Shown one piece after another: positions 1 to 5,884 of a stretch of 15,842 nt of DNA. The stretch's first letter is position 1. The number at the start of each line of letters is the position of its first letter. Location of the stretch: assembly GCA_031362405.1 (NCBI GenBank), contig JANLSO010000155.1, forward strand, positions 1 to 15,842, in the 5' to 3' direction. The translations under genes were made by a program, and so were the position numbers. Source of the stretch: JANLSO01 sp031362405 (GTDB lineage: Bacteria > Actinomycetota > Thermoleophilia > Miltoncostaeales > Miltoncostaeaceae). The notes below the pieces were generated by a model. It was not told where the DNA came from. It did no database searches and was given only the letters and a program-made list of their open reading frames with translations.

Positions 1-187
1 GAAGGGCGCCGAGACGGTCAATGAAAGGCGGCGGATCATCTGGCAGGCTGATCGCCCCCGGAACCCACACGGCCAGCGCCGCGCACAGGACGGCAACAAG
101 CACGACGAGGCCGGTCGTCTCGGCCGACGCCTGCCCGGCCTCACTGACGGATCCCCCAGAACCACGCGCACGGACGGCTTTCAGCAT
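1..187 (-). CDS. Pilin-like (TadE-type) N-terminus protein, partial
   Basis: This gene starts at ATG 187 and runs off the left edge; about 62 residues are visible. The N-terminus is basic (K3, R6, R8), then shows G18|Q19-A-S-A-E23. That is a prepilin-peptidase-type site with glutamate at +5 of the mature chain, followed by a hydrophobic helix (about residues 25-45) ending in WVPGA. The layout matches class III signal peptides of type IV pilins, pseudopilins and TadE-like proteins. The same module opens the neighbouring phospholipase gene (G15|QAS-I-E20, helix ending WAPGA), so the two are tandem paralogues at least there. The start overlaps the upstream gene's stop by 7 bp (ATGCTGA), with a GGTGG ribosome site 5 nt upstream, so translation is probably coupled. 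The mature domain is beyond the window, and its function is unknown. Confidence 0.75.
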   Translation of the reverse strand, partial: MLKAVRARGSGGSVSEAGQASAETTGLVVLVAVLCAALAVWVPGAISLPDDPPPFIDRLGAL

Positions 188-1098
188 GCCATCCACCCGA
201 CCATGAGCGCCGACGCCCCTGCGCAGACGGCACGTCGCCGCGCCTGCCGGGCAATCTCCGGTGGGGATGTGTCGCCCAAGTAGTGCACGCCGGTCCACAC
301 CGCACCCGTCCACCCCGCACAACCGATCGCCGCGACGATGCGCCGCTTTCGGCAACGGGTGGCCATGTCGCGGGCCAAGCGCGCGTCGGCCACGGCCTTG
401 ACGCTCGCGAAGATGCCGAGGTCCTTCGCGTTGCGGTAGCCGAAGTCGTGACGGCCGCAATCAGCCGTGAAGTGGAAGTCGGGAACGATCGTGCAGCCGT
501 CGTCGCTCCACGTGAAGGTGGCGTCGATCCCGCCCCCGCCCAGGAACCGGCCGACCTTCTTGATCCAGACGAAGGTGCCGAGGTCGACGGACATGAGTTC
601 CTTCAGTCGCGCGATACGCGCGGCCAAGCGGTGGACGGCGACCTCGGCAGCCGCGGCTCCCAGCCCATTGCGAAGCAACTGGGCAGCAGCGCGCGCCGGC
701 CCGAAGTCAGGCGGTCGCGGGGGGTTTCCCAAGATGGCGCGACGGGCGGCGCGGTAGGCCTCTTTCATGACACCGCCGCCGGCCTGCGTGGAGCTCACGA
801 GGAACCCGGGGGTGGCACGAGAGAAGTCGCCGATCGGCGCGTTACCATCGGCGGCGCCGGCGAACTGCCAGATCGCCGGATTCGTGACCGACTGGGCGCT
901 GAGCGGTAAGGACGAGAACCCGAGGGCCACTCCCCGCGCGAAAATCGCCGGAGGATGCGCCGGCAGGACGACGGCACCGGGAGCCCACGCGGCGAGTGCG
1001 GCGAACAGGAGGGCAACGAGGACGACTATCCCCGTTGCCTCGATCGACGCCTGCCCGGCCGGGGCTAAAGGTCTCGAAGGGGAGGACACGCGAGCCAC
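181..1098 (-). CDS. Prokaryotic phospholipase A2-domain protein with pilin-like N-terminus
   Basis: The 305-residue product starts at GTG 1098. Residues 196-250 match the bacterial/fungal phospholipase A2 family (the Streptomyces secreted PLA2 type): a DDGC segment at 199-202, then C214-G-R-H-D-F-G-Y-R-N, with the His217-Asp218 catalytic pair and the usual family cysteines (C201, C214, C249, C260). The predicted activity is calcium-dependent release of the sn-2 fatty acid from phospholipids outside the cytoplasm. The N-terminus is not a standard Sec signal: it has G15|Q-A-S-I-E20, a prepilin-type site with Glu at +5, and a hydrophobic helix at about 22-45. About 150 residues of unrecognised, Ala/Arg-rich sequence lie between helix and catalytic domain. 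Classic bacterial PLA2s of this family are far shorter (about 120-150 residues). It is the first gene of a two-gene unit with the paralogous N-terminus gene. The PLA2 call rests on motif reading only. Confidence 0.8.
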   Translation of the reverse strand: MARVSSPSRPLAPAGQASIEATGIVVLVALLFAALAAWAPGAVVLPAHPPAIFARGVALGFSSLPLSAQSVTNPAIWQFAGAADGNAPIGDFSRATPGFLVSSTQAGGGVMKEAYRAARRAILGNPPRPPDFGPARAAAQLLRNGLGAAAAEVAVHRLAARIARLKELMSVDLGTFVWIKKVGRFLGGGGIDATFTWSDDGCTIVPDFHFTADCGRHDFGYRNAKDLGIFASVKAVADARLARDMATRCRKRRIVAAIGCAGWTGAVWTGVHYLGDTSPPEIARQARRRAVCAGASALMVGWMAC

Positions 1099-1192
1099 GC
1101 TATGAAGAGCGCACGGGCGACTTTCGACCCGAATGCGCCGTCCGAGGCGCGGCTTTGGCTCAGTCGGCGTGCGTCGCCGTCGACCAGCGCGG

Positions 1193-1198
1193 TAGGCT
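1193..1198 (+). promoter_or_regulatory. Possible -10 element (TAGGCT) for the coiled-coil gene
   Basis: TAGGCT lies 35 nt before ATG 1234 within the divergent gap 1099-1233. No convincing -35 hexamer is placed at 17-18 nt, so this is a weak assignment. Confidence 0.3.
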
Positions 1199-1233
1199 AT
1201 TGACCCATCCGCAGAGCGTCAGGGAGGCTCGCG

Positions 1234-1659
1234 ATGTCGGTGCTCGACAAGCTCACACGGCAGGCCGGTCGGCTTGCCAACGACGTACAGGCCTCGCTGA
1301 AGCGGGCCCGCATCGAGGGTGAACGCCGCCTTCTTCAGCGTCAACACCGGGCCGCGCTCGAAGAGCTCGGCGAGCGCGCCTACGAGCTGGTGCGCACCGG
1401 CGCGCTACCCGAAGAGCCCCTGGCCCCCGAGATCGCGGCCATCGAAAGCAAGCTCATGGAGCTGGAGGCAAAGGTCGCGGAGATCGACGGGCTGCGCGAT
1501 GGCGCGAACGATGCCGACGAGGGGCCCCCCGAGGCCGCGTCCGACGTTCCCTCAGCGACGACCTCTCCCACCGCGGCGGGCACCTCCGCGTTGCCAAAGC
1601 AGGCGGGTCCCGGCCCTGGCTGGGATGCCGCGGACCGTTTCTTTCGCCCGGATCCCTGA
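1234..1659 (+). CDS. Hypothetical coiled-coil protein with disordered tail
   Basis: The 141-residue product starts at ATG 1234, chosen for a strong AGGGAGG ribosome site 6 nt upstream. Residues 5-88 are charged and heptad-like, with a helical core rich in Arg, Glu, Leu and Ala, consistent with a coiled coil or helical hairpin. From about residue 90 it becomes a low-complexity Ala/Ser/Thr/Pro/Gly segment, then a short aromatic end (about 130-141, with Trp and two Phe) that looks like a binding peptide. No signal peptide, membrane segment or cysteine pair is present. It is followed by a tail-anchored zinc-ribbon gene on the same strand, so the two may be co-transcribed. I do not recognise a named family and assign no function. 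Confidence 0.7.
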   Translation: MSVLDKLTRQAGRLANDVQASLKRARIEGERRLLQRQHRAALEELGERAYELVRTGALPEEPLAPEIAAIESKLMELEAKVAEIDGLRDGANDADEGPPEAASDVPSATTSPTAAGTSALPKQAGPGPGWDAADRFFRPDP

Positions 1660-1764
1660 CCGGACGATTACACCGTGGGGTGGGTGGGCAGCGACACGCG
1701 GCAGGTGTATCGTAGACCCGCCCGAATCGGGGCTGTCTGCGACCCCGACGCCAAGGAGTTGGGC

Positions 1765-2040
1765 ATGAGGACCGAGTCCGACGTCCAGGGGAATTTTCGT
1801 TCGGAGGCGCCCGCGTGTCACAGGTGCGGACTTCCCCTGCTGGCCGAAGCTCAGTTCTGCCCGTACTGTGAGCGTTGGCTCGATGAGAGTGCGGTCGCCC
1901 GTGTGCTCGGTCGTCGCCGCGCCGCCGGAGACACATCACGCCGCATCGTCGGCGTCTCGGAACGGCTCCTTTTGGGCATTGGAGCTGTGGTCTTCACCCT
2001 CGCGGCGGTCGCCAGCATCGTCATTGCGCTCGTCGCCTGA
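1765..2040 (+). CDS. Tail-anchored zinc-ribbon protein
   Basis: The 91-residue product starts at ATG 1765, chosen because AAGGAG sits 6 nt upstream and the zinc ribbon starts soon after; a longer in-frame extension to 1675 has no ribosome site. Two CxxC knuckles (C18-H-R-C21 and C32-P-Y-C35) form a short rubredoxin-like/zinc-ribbon motif. A basic stretch (RRR at 50-52, RR at 59-60) precedes one hydrophobic helix at about 67-91 that reaches the C-terminus. This predicts a cytoplasmic zinc ribbon anchored by its tail. Such ribbon-plus-helix proteins are common in Actinomycetota and mostly uncharacterised. It follows the coiled-coil gene by 105 bp. Confidence 0.75.
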   Translation: MRTESDVQGNFRSEAPACHRCGLPLLAEAQFCPYCERWLDESAVARVLGRRRAAGDTSRRIVGVSERLLLGIGAVVFTLAAVASIVIALVA

Positions 2041-2124
2041 CCGCCGCCGCTTTTCACACTGCGGTTTGCGCCACCGCGACGTCACGTCCCGCGTGGCCAC
2101 CAACCCCATCCAAGGACGTCACGC

Positions 2125-2292
2125 ATGAGCAAGGCAACGACCGAAACGTTCCGCGTCGGCGACGAGGTCACGGGGCGGTTCCGGTGCGATGCCTGCGACC
2201 TCTTGATCGTTTCGCCGAGCGAGAACGATGGCGTGCTGGTGCTCCCGCCCTGCCCGCTGTGCGACGCCCACACCTGGAGGCGGGCGTCCTAG
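2125..2292 (+). CDS. Small zinc-ribbon protein, 55 aa
   Basis: This small gene starts at ATG 2125, with AAGGA 8 nt upstream. The product has C21-D-A-C24 and C43-P-L-C46 with the pattern G-x-F-x-C-x-x-C, then a strand-like segment, then P-P-C-P-x-C and an aromatic residue. That is a typical two-knuckle zinc ribbon found alone or at the ends of larger bacterial proteins. The spacing of 18 residues between knuckles is normal. A role as a redox or nucleic-acid-associated zinc ribbon is possible but not shown. It converges on the GYD-domain gene with a 4-bp gap that holds a small CCTA/TAGG dyad. Confidence 0.75.
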   Translation: MSKATTETFRVGDEVTGRFRCDACDLLIVSPSENDGVLVLPPCPLCDAHTWRRAS

Positions 2293-2296
2293 CTGA

Positions 2297-2596
2297 TTAG
2301 GCGTCGACCTCGTCGCCGAGCAGCCCGAGCAGCTCATCGGCATCGAGGGCGGTGAGCGTCTCGAAGTGGGCGCTACCGCGTGAAGACAGCTCGAACGACA
2401 TCCGCACGATCGATCCCTCGTCGGGCGCCTCAATCACGGTGAGGAAGTCGTAGGCGCCGAGCACGGCCCACTGGCGCACCACTCGCCCGCCGTATTTCTC
2501 GATCTCGCGATTCACCTCGAGCAGACGCTCGGGAGTCGCGATCAGCGTGTGAGCGCCCTGGGGCGTCAGCGTCGAGAGAAGGATGAACGTCCGCAT
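2297..2596 (-). CDS. GYD-domain protein
   Basis: The 99-residue product starts at ATG 2596, chosen for the GAGG ribosome site 5 nt upstream; the longer in-frame reading to 2659 has none and reads as Arg/Pro-rich filler. The sequence opens with a beta strand (MRTFILLSTLT), continues with an ERLLEVNREIEKYGGRV helix, and then has the LGAYDFLTVIEAPDE motif. This is the diagnostic 'G-x-Y-D' strand of the GYD family, a dimeric ferredoxin-like (alpha-beta plait) fold. These proteins are small, cytosolic and functionally undefined. It is transcribed divergently from the gene at 2737. Confidence 0.85.
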   Translation of the reverse strand: MRTFILLSTLTPQGAHTLIATPERLLEVNREIEKYGGRVVRQWAVLGAYDFLTVIEAPDEGSIVRMSFELSSRGSAHFETLTALDADELLGLLGDEVDA

Positions 2597-2675
2597 TGCG
2601 CCTCGATCTGTGGCCCTCGGCCGGAACTGGCCGGTGCATTCTGACAGCCGCGGCGGCACGAACGCGCCCCACGCC

Positions 2676-2705
2676 GTGACGATCCTGACGGTGTGCGACT
2701 AAACT
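2676..2705 (+). promoter_or_regulatory. Predicted sigma70-type promoter upstream of 2737
   Basis: GTGACG (2676-2681), an 18-nt spacer and TAAACT (2700-2705) form a plausible vegetative promoter, about 25 nt of leader before the start codon at 2737. Confidence 0.5.
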
Positions 2706-2736
2706 CGCCCGACGGCCCCGCGTTCGAAAGGCACCG

Positions 2737-3057
2737 ATGCACGACAGCGATCCGACCCCGAGCGATCTCCAAAAGGCGCTCTTCGATTATCACGCAGAGC
2801 CGCTCGAGACGGCCCTGATCGAGTGGACGCGGGAACGTTGGCCGATGGCGGCTCGGGGAATGATCTACGCCCGCAAGGAAGCCGCCGACACCGTCTCGGG
2901 AGTCAACGGCGTGCGATCAGACGAGTCGAAGCTGGTGCTCGAGGTCGCGGCACGCGTCGCCATCTCCGAGCGCGAGCTCATGTGTCGCGCGGTCGCCGCC
3001 GTCCTGCCGAAGTGGCTCGAGGAGACCTACGGCCTGAAGCCCAAGGACGTCGCCTGA
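2737..3057 (+). CDS. Hypothetical 106-aa helical protein
   Basis: The gene starts at ATG 2737 with AAAGG 5-6 nt upstream, and has a good predicted promoter (2676-2705). The product is mostly alpha-helical and charged, without signal peptide, membrane segments or cysteine knuckles; one Cys sits near residue 83. I recognise no family. Codon usage (GC-rich third positions) matches the neighbours, which supports a real gene. It ends 8 bp from the rhodanese stop on the other strand; a CCTGA/TCAGG dyad spans both stop codons and may act as a weak shared hairpin. Confidence 0.75.
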   Translation: MHDSDPTPSDLQKALFDYHAEPLETALIEWTRERWPMAARGMIYARKEAADTVSGVNGVRSDESKLVLEVAARVAISERELMCRAVAAVLPKWLEETYGLKPKDVA

Positions 3058-3070
3058 CCCACGCGTCAGG
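3053..3070. terminator. Small dyad spanning two convergent stop codons
   Basis: CCTGA (3053-3057) and TCAGG (3066-3070) form a 5-bp stem with an 8-nt loop between the convergent ends of the 106-aa gene and the rhodanese gene. No T-tract follows, so terminator activity is uncertain. Confidence 0.3.
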
Positions 3071-3410
3071 ACGATTTGGGTTCCACCGGGTAGCCGGCCT
3101 CTTTCCAGGCCGCCCACCCGCCGACCAGGACGCCGGTGCGCGTGCGGCCAGCGTCGAAGGCCCACATCGCGATCTTCAGGCTGGTCGCCTCCCCGGGACG
3201 ATCGCAGTAGAAGATCAGCTCGCGCCCCTCGGGAAGGGCGCTGACCCCGACCTCGAACTCCATCGGGTCGATGCGCAGGGCGCCCGTGAGCTGCTCGTCG
3301 CTGTCGCGGTAGTCGCGATCGCGGACATCGACGGTCTGCACGGCGTCGCCCATGCGAAACGCCGCGAACAGGTCCACCGGCTGCCAGCGTGATACGTCAT
3401 CCCAGCCCAT
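3066..3410 (-). CDS. Rhodanese-like domain protein
   Basis: The 114-residue product starts at ATG 3410, chosen for the very strong AAGGGGGAG ribosome site just upstream; a GTG at 3434 is the alternative. It is a single rhodanese domain: strand TVDVRDRDYRD (about 26-37) opening the Cdc25-like fold, the active-site loop Y-C69-D-R-P-G-E-A-T-S with Cys69 as the sulfur-accepting nucleophile, and the closing VLVGGWAAWKEAGYPVE signature (94-110). The loop is the usual single-domain form, so sulfurtransferase or persulfide carrier activity is likely. The start overlaps the upstream GGCT-like gene by 14 bp, so the two are translationally coupled. With the Bcp gene upstream, the group points to thiol and sulfur chemistry. 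Confidence 0.9.
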   Translation of the reverse strand: MGWDDVSRWQPVDLFAAFRMGDAVQTVDVRDRDYRDSDEQLTGALRIDPMEFEVGVSALPEGRELIFYCDRPGEATSLKIAMWAFDAGRTRTGVLVGGWAAWKEAGYPVEPKSS

Positions 3411-3999
3411 CGGCTCCCCCTTTTCGCGCGTCACGCAACGCTAACAGCCGCGCCTGGGCGCCCTCCAGGCTCGAGGCACCAGCCCGCGCAAGTATCGCGG
3501 CCGCATACGCCTGGCTGATGGGAGTCTCAATCCCGCAGGCGAGGGCTCCGCGGAGATAGGCGATACCGTTGAGCTCTCCGTTGTCGACACTGGCCACGGC
3601 GCGGCGCGCCAAGGCGTCCGCGGTCATATCGCCGATCGGAAGGTTGCGCGGCAGCGACGCGGCAATCACCACGACGTCGTCACGGCCAGGCAGGTCGACG
3701 TGCACGACGCCGCGCCCGTCGGGGAGGCCTTCGCGCAGTCGCAGAATCTCGACCGCCTCACCAAGGCCGACACTCTGCGCCAGGTGCAATAGCTCACCGT
3801 CGACCGAACCACCTCGATCGTGGGGCACCAGAACCGGCCCTCCGCCCCAGCGCGTCGACGCCCGCCCGTACTCCACGGGGAACGGCGTTCGACACGCCTC
3901 TCGCGAATGGATGACCGCCGCGAGCACGGGGCCCGGCTGGTACCGCAATGAGCCGTAGGCCAGCACCGCGACGGGTCGGCCGAGCACCGGCGACCGCAA
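3397..3999 (-). CDS. Gamma-glutamylcyclotransferase-like (YGSL) protein
   Basis: The 200-residue product starts at TTG 3999 (GTG four codons later is the alternative). It begins with a VAVLAYGSLRYQPG strand-and-loop (9-22): the Y-G-S motif that opens the substrate pocket of the gamma-glutamylcyclotransferase/AIG2/ChaC fold. The GxxxDGELLHL segment near 64-74 resembles the second conserved strand. The C-terminal half is helical, with an SVDNGELNGIAYLRGAL stretch unlike standard GGCTs. I cannot place the catalytic glutamate with certainty, so activity is unproven; a gamma-glutamyl-amine or small thiol substrate is only inference. It lies 19 bp after the Bcp stop and overlaps the rhodanese start by 14 bp, so all three are probably one operon. 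Confidence 0.55.
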   Translation of the reverse strand: MRSPVLGRPVAVLAYGSLRYQPGPVLAAVIHSREACRTPFPVEYGRASTRWGGGPVLVPHDRGGSVDGELLHLAQSVGLGEAVEILRLREGLPDGRGVVHVDLPGRDDVVVIAASLPRNLPIGDMTADALARRAVASVDNGELNGIAYLRGALACGIETPISQAYAAAILARAGASSLEGAQARLLALRDARKGGADGLG

Positions 4000-4018
4000 A
4001 AGGCCACGCGGAGGCGTC

Positions 4019-4483
4019 TCAACCGCCGATCAGTTCGAGCACCGAGCCGGCATGGCCCTTCGGCTTCACCGTGTAGAGGGCATGGGTGAGTGTGCCGTCG
4101 GGGTCGATCACAAACGTGCTGCGCTCGATGCCCATGTAGGTGCGGCCGTACATCGATTTCTCCACCCACACGCCGTAGGCCTCGGCAGCGGTGTGGTCAG
4201 GGTCGCTGAGCAACGAGAAGGTGAGTCCGTGCTTATCCCGGAACTTCGCGTGGCTGGCGATCGGGTCGGGGCTTACGCCGAGAACCCGCGTTCCCGCGCT
4301 GTCGAAGTCAGCCATGCGATCGCGAAAGTCGCACGCTTCGACCGTGCAGCCGCTGGTGTCGTCCTTGGGGTAGAAGTAGAGGACGACGGTTTGGCCGCGG
4401 AGGTCCTCCAGCGCGAGTGTCGACCCGTCATCGGCCTTCAGACGAAAGCTCGGCGCGGGTGCGCCTGGTTCGAGTCGCGCCAT
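4019..4483 (-). CDS. bcp: Thioredoxin-dependent peroxiredoxin, Bcp/PrxQ type
   Basis: The 154-residue product starts at ATG 4483 with GGAGGTGG directly upstream; the open frame to 4735 is spurious. It reduces hydrogen peroxide and organic hydroperoxides with thioredoxin as electron donor, in the cytosol. The thioredoxin fold is complete: VVLYFYPKDDTSGC46-TVEAC51, in which Cys46 is the peroxidatic and Cys51 the resolving cysteine five residues on (as in E. coli Bcp). Further along are LLSDPDH, the GIERSTFVIDPDG strand and a closing helix. The length is typical of the family. It is first in a minus-strand operon with the GGCT-like and rhodanese genes. A weak upstream TAGCGT -10 (4515-4520) is visible. 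Confidence 0.95.
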   Translation of the reverse strand: MARLEPGAPAPSFRLKADDGSTLALEDLRGQTVVLYFYPKDDTSGCTVEACDFRDRMADFDSAGTRVLGVSPDPIASHAKFRDKHGLTFSLLSDPDHTAAEAYGVWVEKSMYGRTYMGIERSTFVIDPDGTLTHALYTVKPKGHAGSVLELIGG

Positions 4484-4553
4484 GGTCCACCTCCGACCAT
4501 CGATTGAGACGACAACGCTAGCGATCCGGCCGCGTTGGGGAACCCGCCCCTTG

Positions 4554-4582
4554 TTCTTGTGTCCCGGGCACCGGGGTACCAT
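4554..4582 (+). promoter_or_regulatory. Predicted promoter giving a leaderless mRNA
   Basis: TTCTTG (4554-4559), a 17-nt spacer and TACCAT (4577-4582) precede the GNAT start codon by 7 nt, so transcription would start at or next to the ATG at 4590. No Shine-Dalgarno sequence is present. Confidence 0.5.
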
Positions 4583-4589
4583 TGACCGC

Positions 4590-5183
4590 ATGCCCGTCCG
4601 ACATGCGCGTGTGGGTGACGCCGCCGACGTTGCGGCGATCCTCGCAGAGGCGCTGGCGGCGAAGTACCGCCCTGCGCTGGGTCGACGTGCAGGACAGGCG
4701 TTGGAGACCTGGATCGAGTTCGAGCTCCGCGACATCGACCACGGCTACCGAGTTCTCGAGCGGGCCGGGCGTATCGTCGCCGCCGCGCACCTTGGGGTGG
4801 CAGGCTCGCCCGCCACAGGTTTTCCCGCGCGACTGCTGGCCCAGGAGGTCGGCTGGCTGACCACGATTCGGGCGCTGGCAGTGCTGTCGCTCCTGTCACA
4901 CGGGCCACTTGGACGCGATGAGGCCTACATCGGCGAGTTCGCGGTCGCACGTTCGGCGCGCCGTCAGGGAGTCGGTCGCGAGCTGATGCAGGCACTTGAG
5001 AATGAGGCACGTCAGCGGCAACGCCCCCGCATGACACTGTGGGTCGTCGAGGACAACCTCGCGGCGGTGGCTCTGTATTCCGGGATGGGCTTTCGCGTGG
5101 CGCGTCGCCAACGGCTCTGGGCGTCGCGGCTGCTGTTCGGTTCGTCGGCCGCCCTGTTCATGCAGCGCACCCTCAGCGCCTGA
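4590..5183 (+). CDS. GNAT-family N-acetyltransferase
   Basis: The 197-residue product starts at ATG 4590, supported by the -10 element 7 nt upstream (leaderless). It transfers an acetyl group from acetyl-CoA to an amine; the substrate is unknown. The fold is clear: MPVRHARVGDAADVAAI (beta1-alpha1), a long insertion with two hydrophobic stretches (about 65-108), AYIGEFAVARSARRQGVGRELM (motif A with the Q-x-x-G-x-G pyrophosphate loop), then MTLWVVEDNLAAVALYSGMGF (motif B, N-x-x-A-x-x-x-Y-x-x-x-G-F). The insertion between N-terminal helix and motif A is unusually hydrophobic and could touch the membrane. Divergent from Bcp; the gap holds the promoters of both. The next gene's -35 overlaps this gene's stop codon. 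Confidence 0.92.
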   Translation: MPVRHARVGDAADVAAILAEALAAKYRPALGRRAGQALETWIEFELRDIDHGYRVLERAGRIVAAAHLGVAGSPATGFPARLLAQEVGWLTTIRALAVLSLLSHGPLGRDEAYIGEFAVARSARRQGVGRELMQALENEARQRQRPRMTLWVVEDNLAAVALYSGMGFRVARRQRLWASRLLFGSSAALFMQRTLSA

Positions 5184-5208
5184 CAGCGGCCCCGAGGGTG
5201 CGTACGAT
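5180..5208 (+). promoter_or_regulatory. Strong predicted promoter, leaderless start
   Basis: CTGACA (5180-5185), an exact 17-nt spacer and TACGAT (5203-5208) form the best -35/-10 pair in the window. The GTG at 5215 lies 6 nt after the -10, which places the transcription start at the start codon. The -35 overlaps the TGA stop of the GNAT gene. Confidence 0.6.
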
Positions 5209-5214
5209 GCCACC

Positions 5215-5481
5215 GTGCCGACCGCCTCCACCCGCCGCCCTTCCGATGCCCTTATATGGATGGTTGGGCTGATCGCTGCTGCTGCCGGCACCGGAATCGC
5301 CCTCGCCGGAGTTGCGCGGCTCGGGGCGGCCTTGACCCTCGGAGTCGTCGTGCTCGGAGTCGTCGTCGTGGGGACGCTTGCGGTGCAGGCGCGGGTCGCG
5401 CCTCGGCCGGGCGTCGGCGGCGATCGTCTCGGCGCTCCGCGACGGGCAACGCCGACCAAGCGTGGGCCGACACGGCGTTAG
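5215..5481 (+). CDS. Small membrane protein, two predicted helices
   Basis: The 88-residue product starts at GTG 5215. It has a basic N-terminus (R7, R8), then two hydrophobic segments, about 13-33 and 36-57, followed by a Gly/Pro/Arg-rich tail of about 30 residues with net positive charge. This predicts a short hairpin in the membrane with both ends inside. The promoter CTGACA-17-TACGAT fixes the start as leaderless. No family is recognised. The downstream hairpin (5495-5510) probably belongs to rnpB, which is transcribed toward this gene. Confidence 0.65.
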   Translation: MPTASTRRPSDALIWMVGLIAAAAGTGIALAGVARLGAALTLGVVVLGVVVVGTLAVQARVAPRPGVGGDRLGAPRRATPTKRGPTRR

Positions 5482-5494
5482 GCAAATGCCCGAA

Positions 5495-5510
5495 GCCCGC
5501 CGAAGCGGGC
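5495..5510 (-). terminator. Terminator-like hairpin after rnpB
   Basis: GCCCGC-TTCG-GCGGGC on the minus strand (6-bp stem, UUCG tetraloop) lies just after the RNase P RNA 3' end and is followed by a short, weak T-containing stretch. It can also serve the convergent gene at 5481. Confidence 0.5.
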
Positions 5511-5513
5511 GTC

Positions 5514-5860
5514 GGGGACAGCGGACCGTAAGCCGGATTCTGTCGTGGGCAGCCATCCATCTGGGACGCCTGTTGCCAAACGCCTCATGCGGCCTACCTG
5601 GAACTGGGCGAGCAACCCGTCGCGCTCCGGTTTGGCCTTGCACCGGGTGGGGTTTACCAAGCCGACCTGTCACCAGGCCGCTGGTGCGCTCTTACCGCAC
5701 CTTTTCACCATTGCCGCCGGGCCGAGGCCCGAGGCTGTTTATTTTCTGTGGCACTTTCCCTGAGGTTTCCCTCGCTGGCCGTTAACCAGCACCCTGCTCT
5801 TCGGTGTCCGGACTTTCCTCGAGCCGAACTTCCGACTCGCGGCTGCCTGGTCCGCCCCGC
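5514..5860 (-). ncRNA. rnpB: RNase P RNA, bacterial type A
   Basis: This is the catalytic RNA of RNase P, which removes 5' leaders from pre-tRNAs. On the minus strand the conserved P4-side block GAGGAAAGTCCGGAC is at 5805-5820 and its partner ACAGAATCCGGCTTAC at 5528-5543. The terminal helix P1 forms between GCGGACC (5855-5849) and GGTCCGC (5527-5521). The AGGGAAAGTGCCACAGAAA block and the GGTAAACCCCACCCGGTGCAAG block near the middle are the usual conserved elements. The layout is the ancestral type A. The exact ends are approximate (within about 5 nt). It lies 24 bp downstream of lexA on the same strand, with its own -10 (TAAACT, 5862-5867) between them. Confidence 0.95.
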
Positions 5861-5861
5861 G

Positions 5862-5867
5862 AGTTTA
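5862..5867 (-). promoter_or_regulatory. -10 element for rnpB
   Basis: TAAACT on the minus strand lies directly upstream of the RNase P RNA 5' end (about 5855-5860). A -35 is not clear: the position 17 nt upstream falls in the lexA 3' end and reads ATGTAG. The RNA may also be processed from lexA read-through. Confidence 0.45.
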
Positions 5868-5884
5868 CCCCGGAGCGGAGCCGC

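Noticed and set aside
283..909. Long plus-strand reading frame (208 codons) antisense to the PLA2 gene
   Set aside because: It is the shadow of the high-GC minus-strand gene: composition is Arg/Gly/Ala filler with no motif, and the minus strand has a recognisable PLA2 domain.
2078..2123. Two GACGTCACG copies (2078-2086 and 2115-2123) before the 55-aa zinc-ribbon gene
   Set aside because: Only two short copies in GC-rich sequence; chance is likely and no known regulator site is matched.
4482..4589. 36-codon N-terminal extension of the GNAT gene
   Set aside because: It covers the promoter region and the Bcp ribosome site. The GNAT fold starts at ATG 4590, and a -10 lies 7 nt before it.
5173..5880. 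Several reading frames across 5173-5880
   Set aside because: They overlap the RNase P RNA and the small membrane gene; conserved rnpB blocks and P1 pairing explain the sequence.
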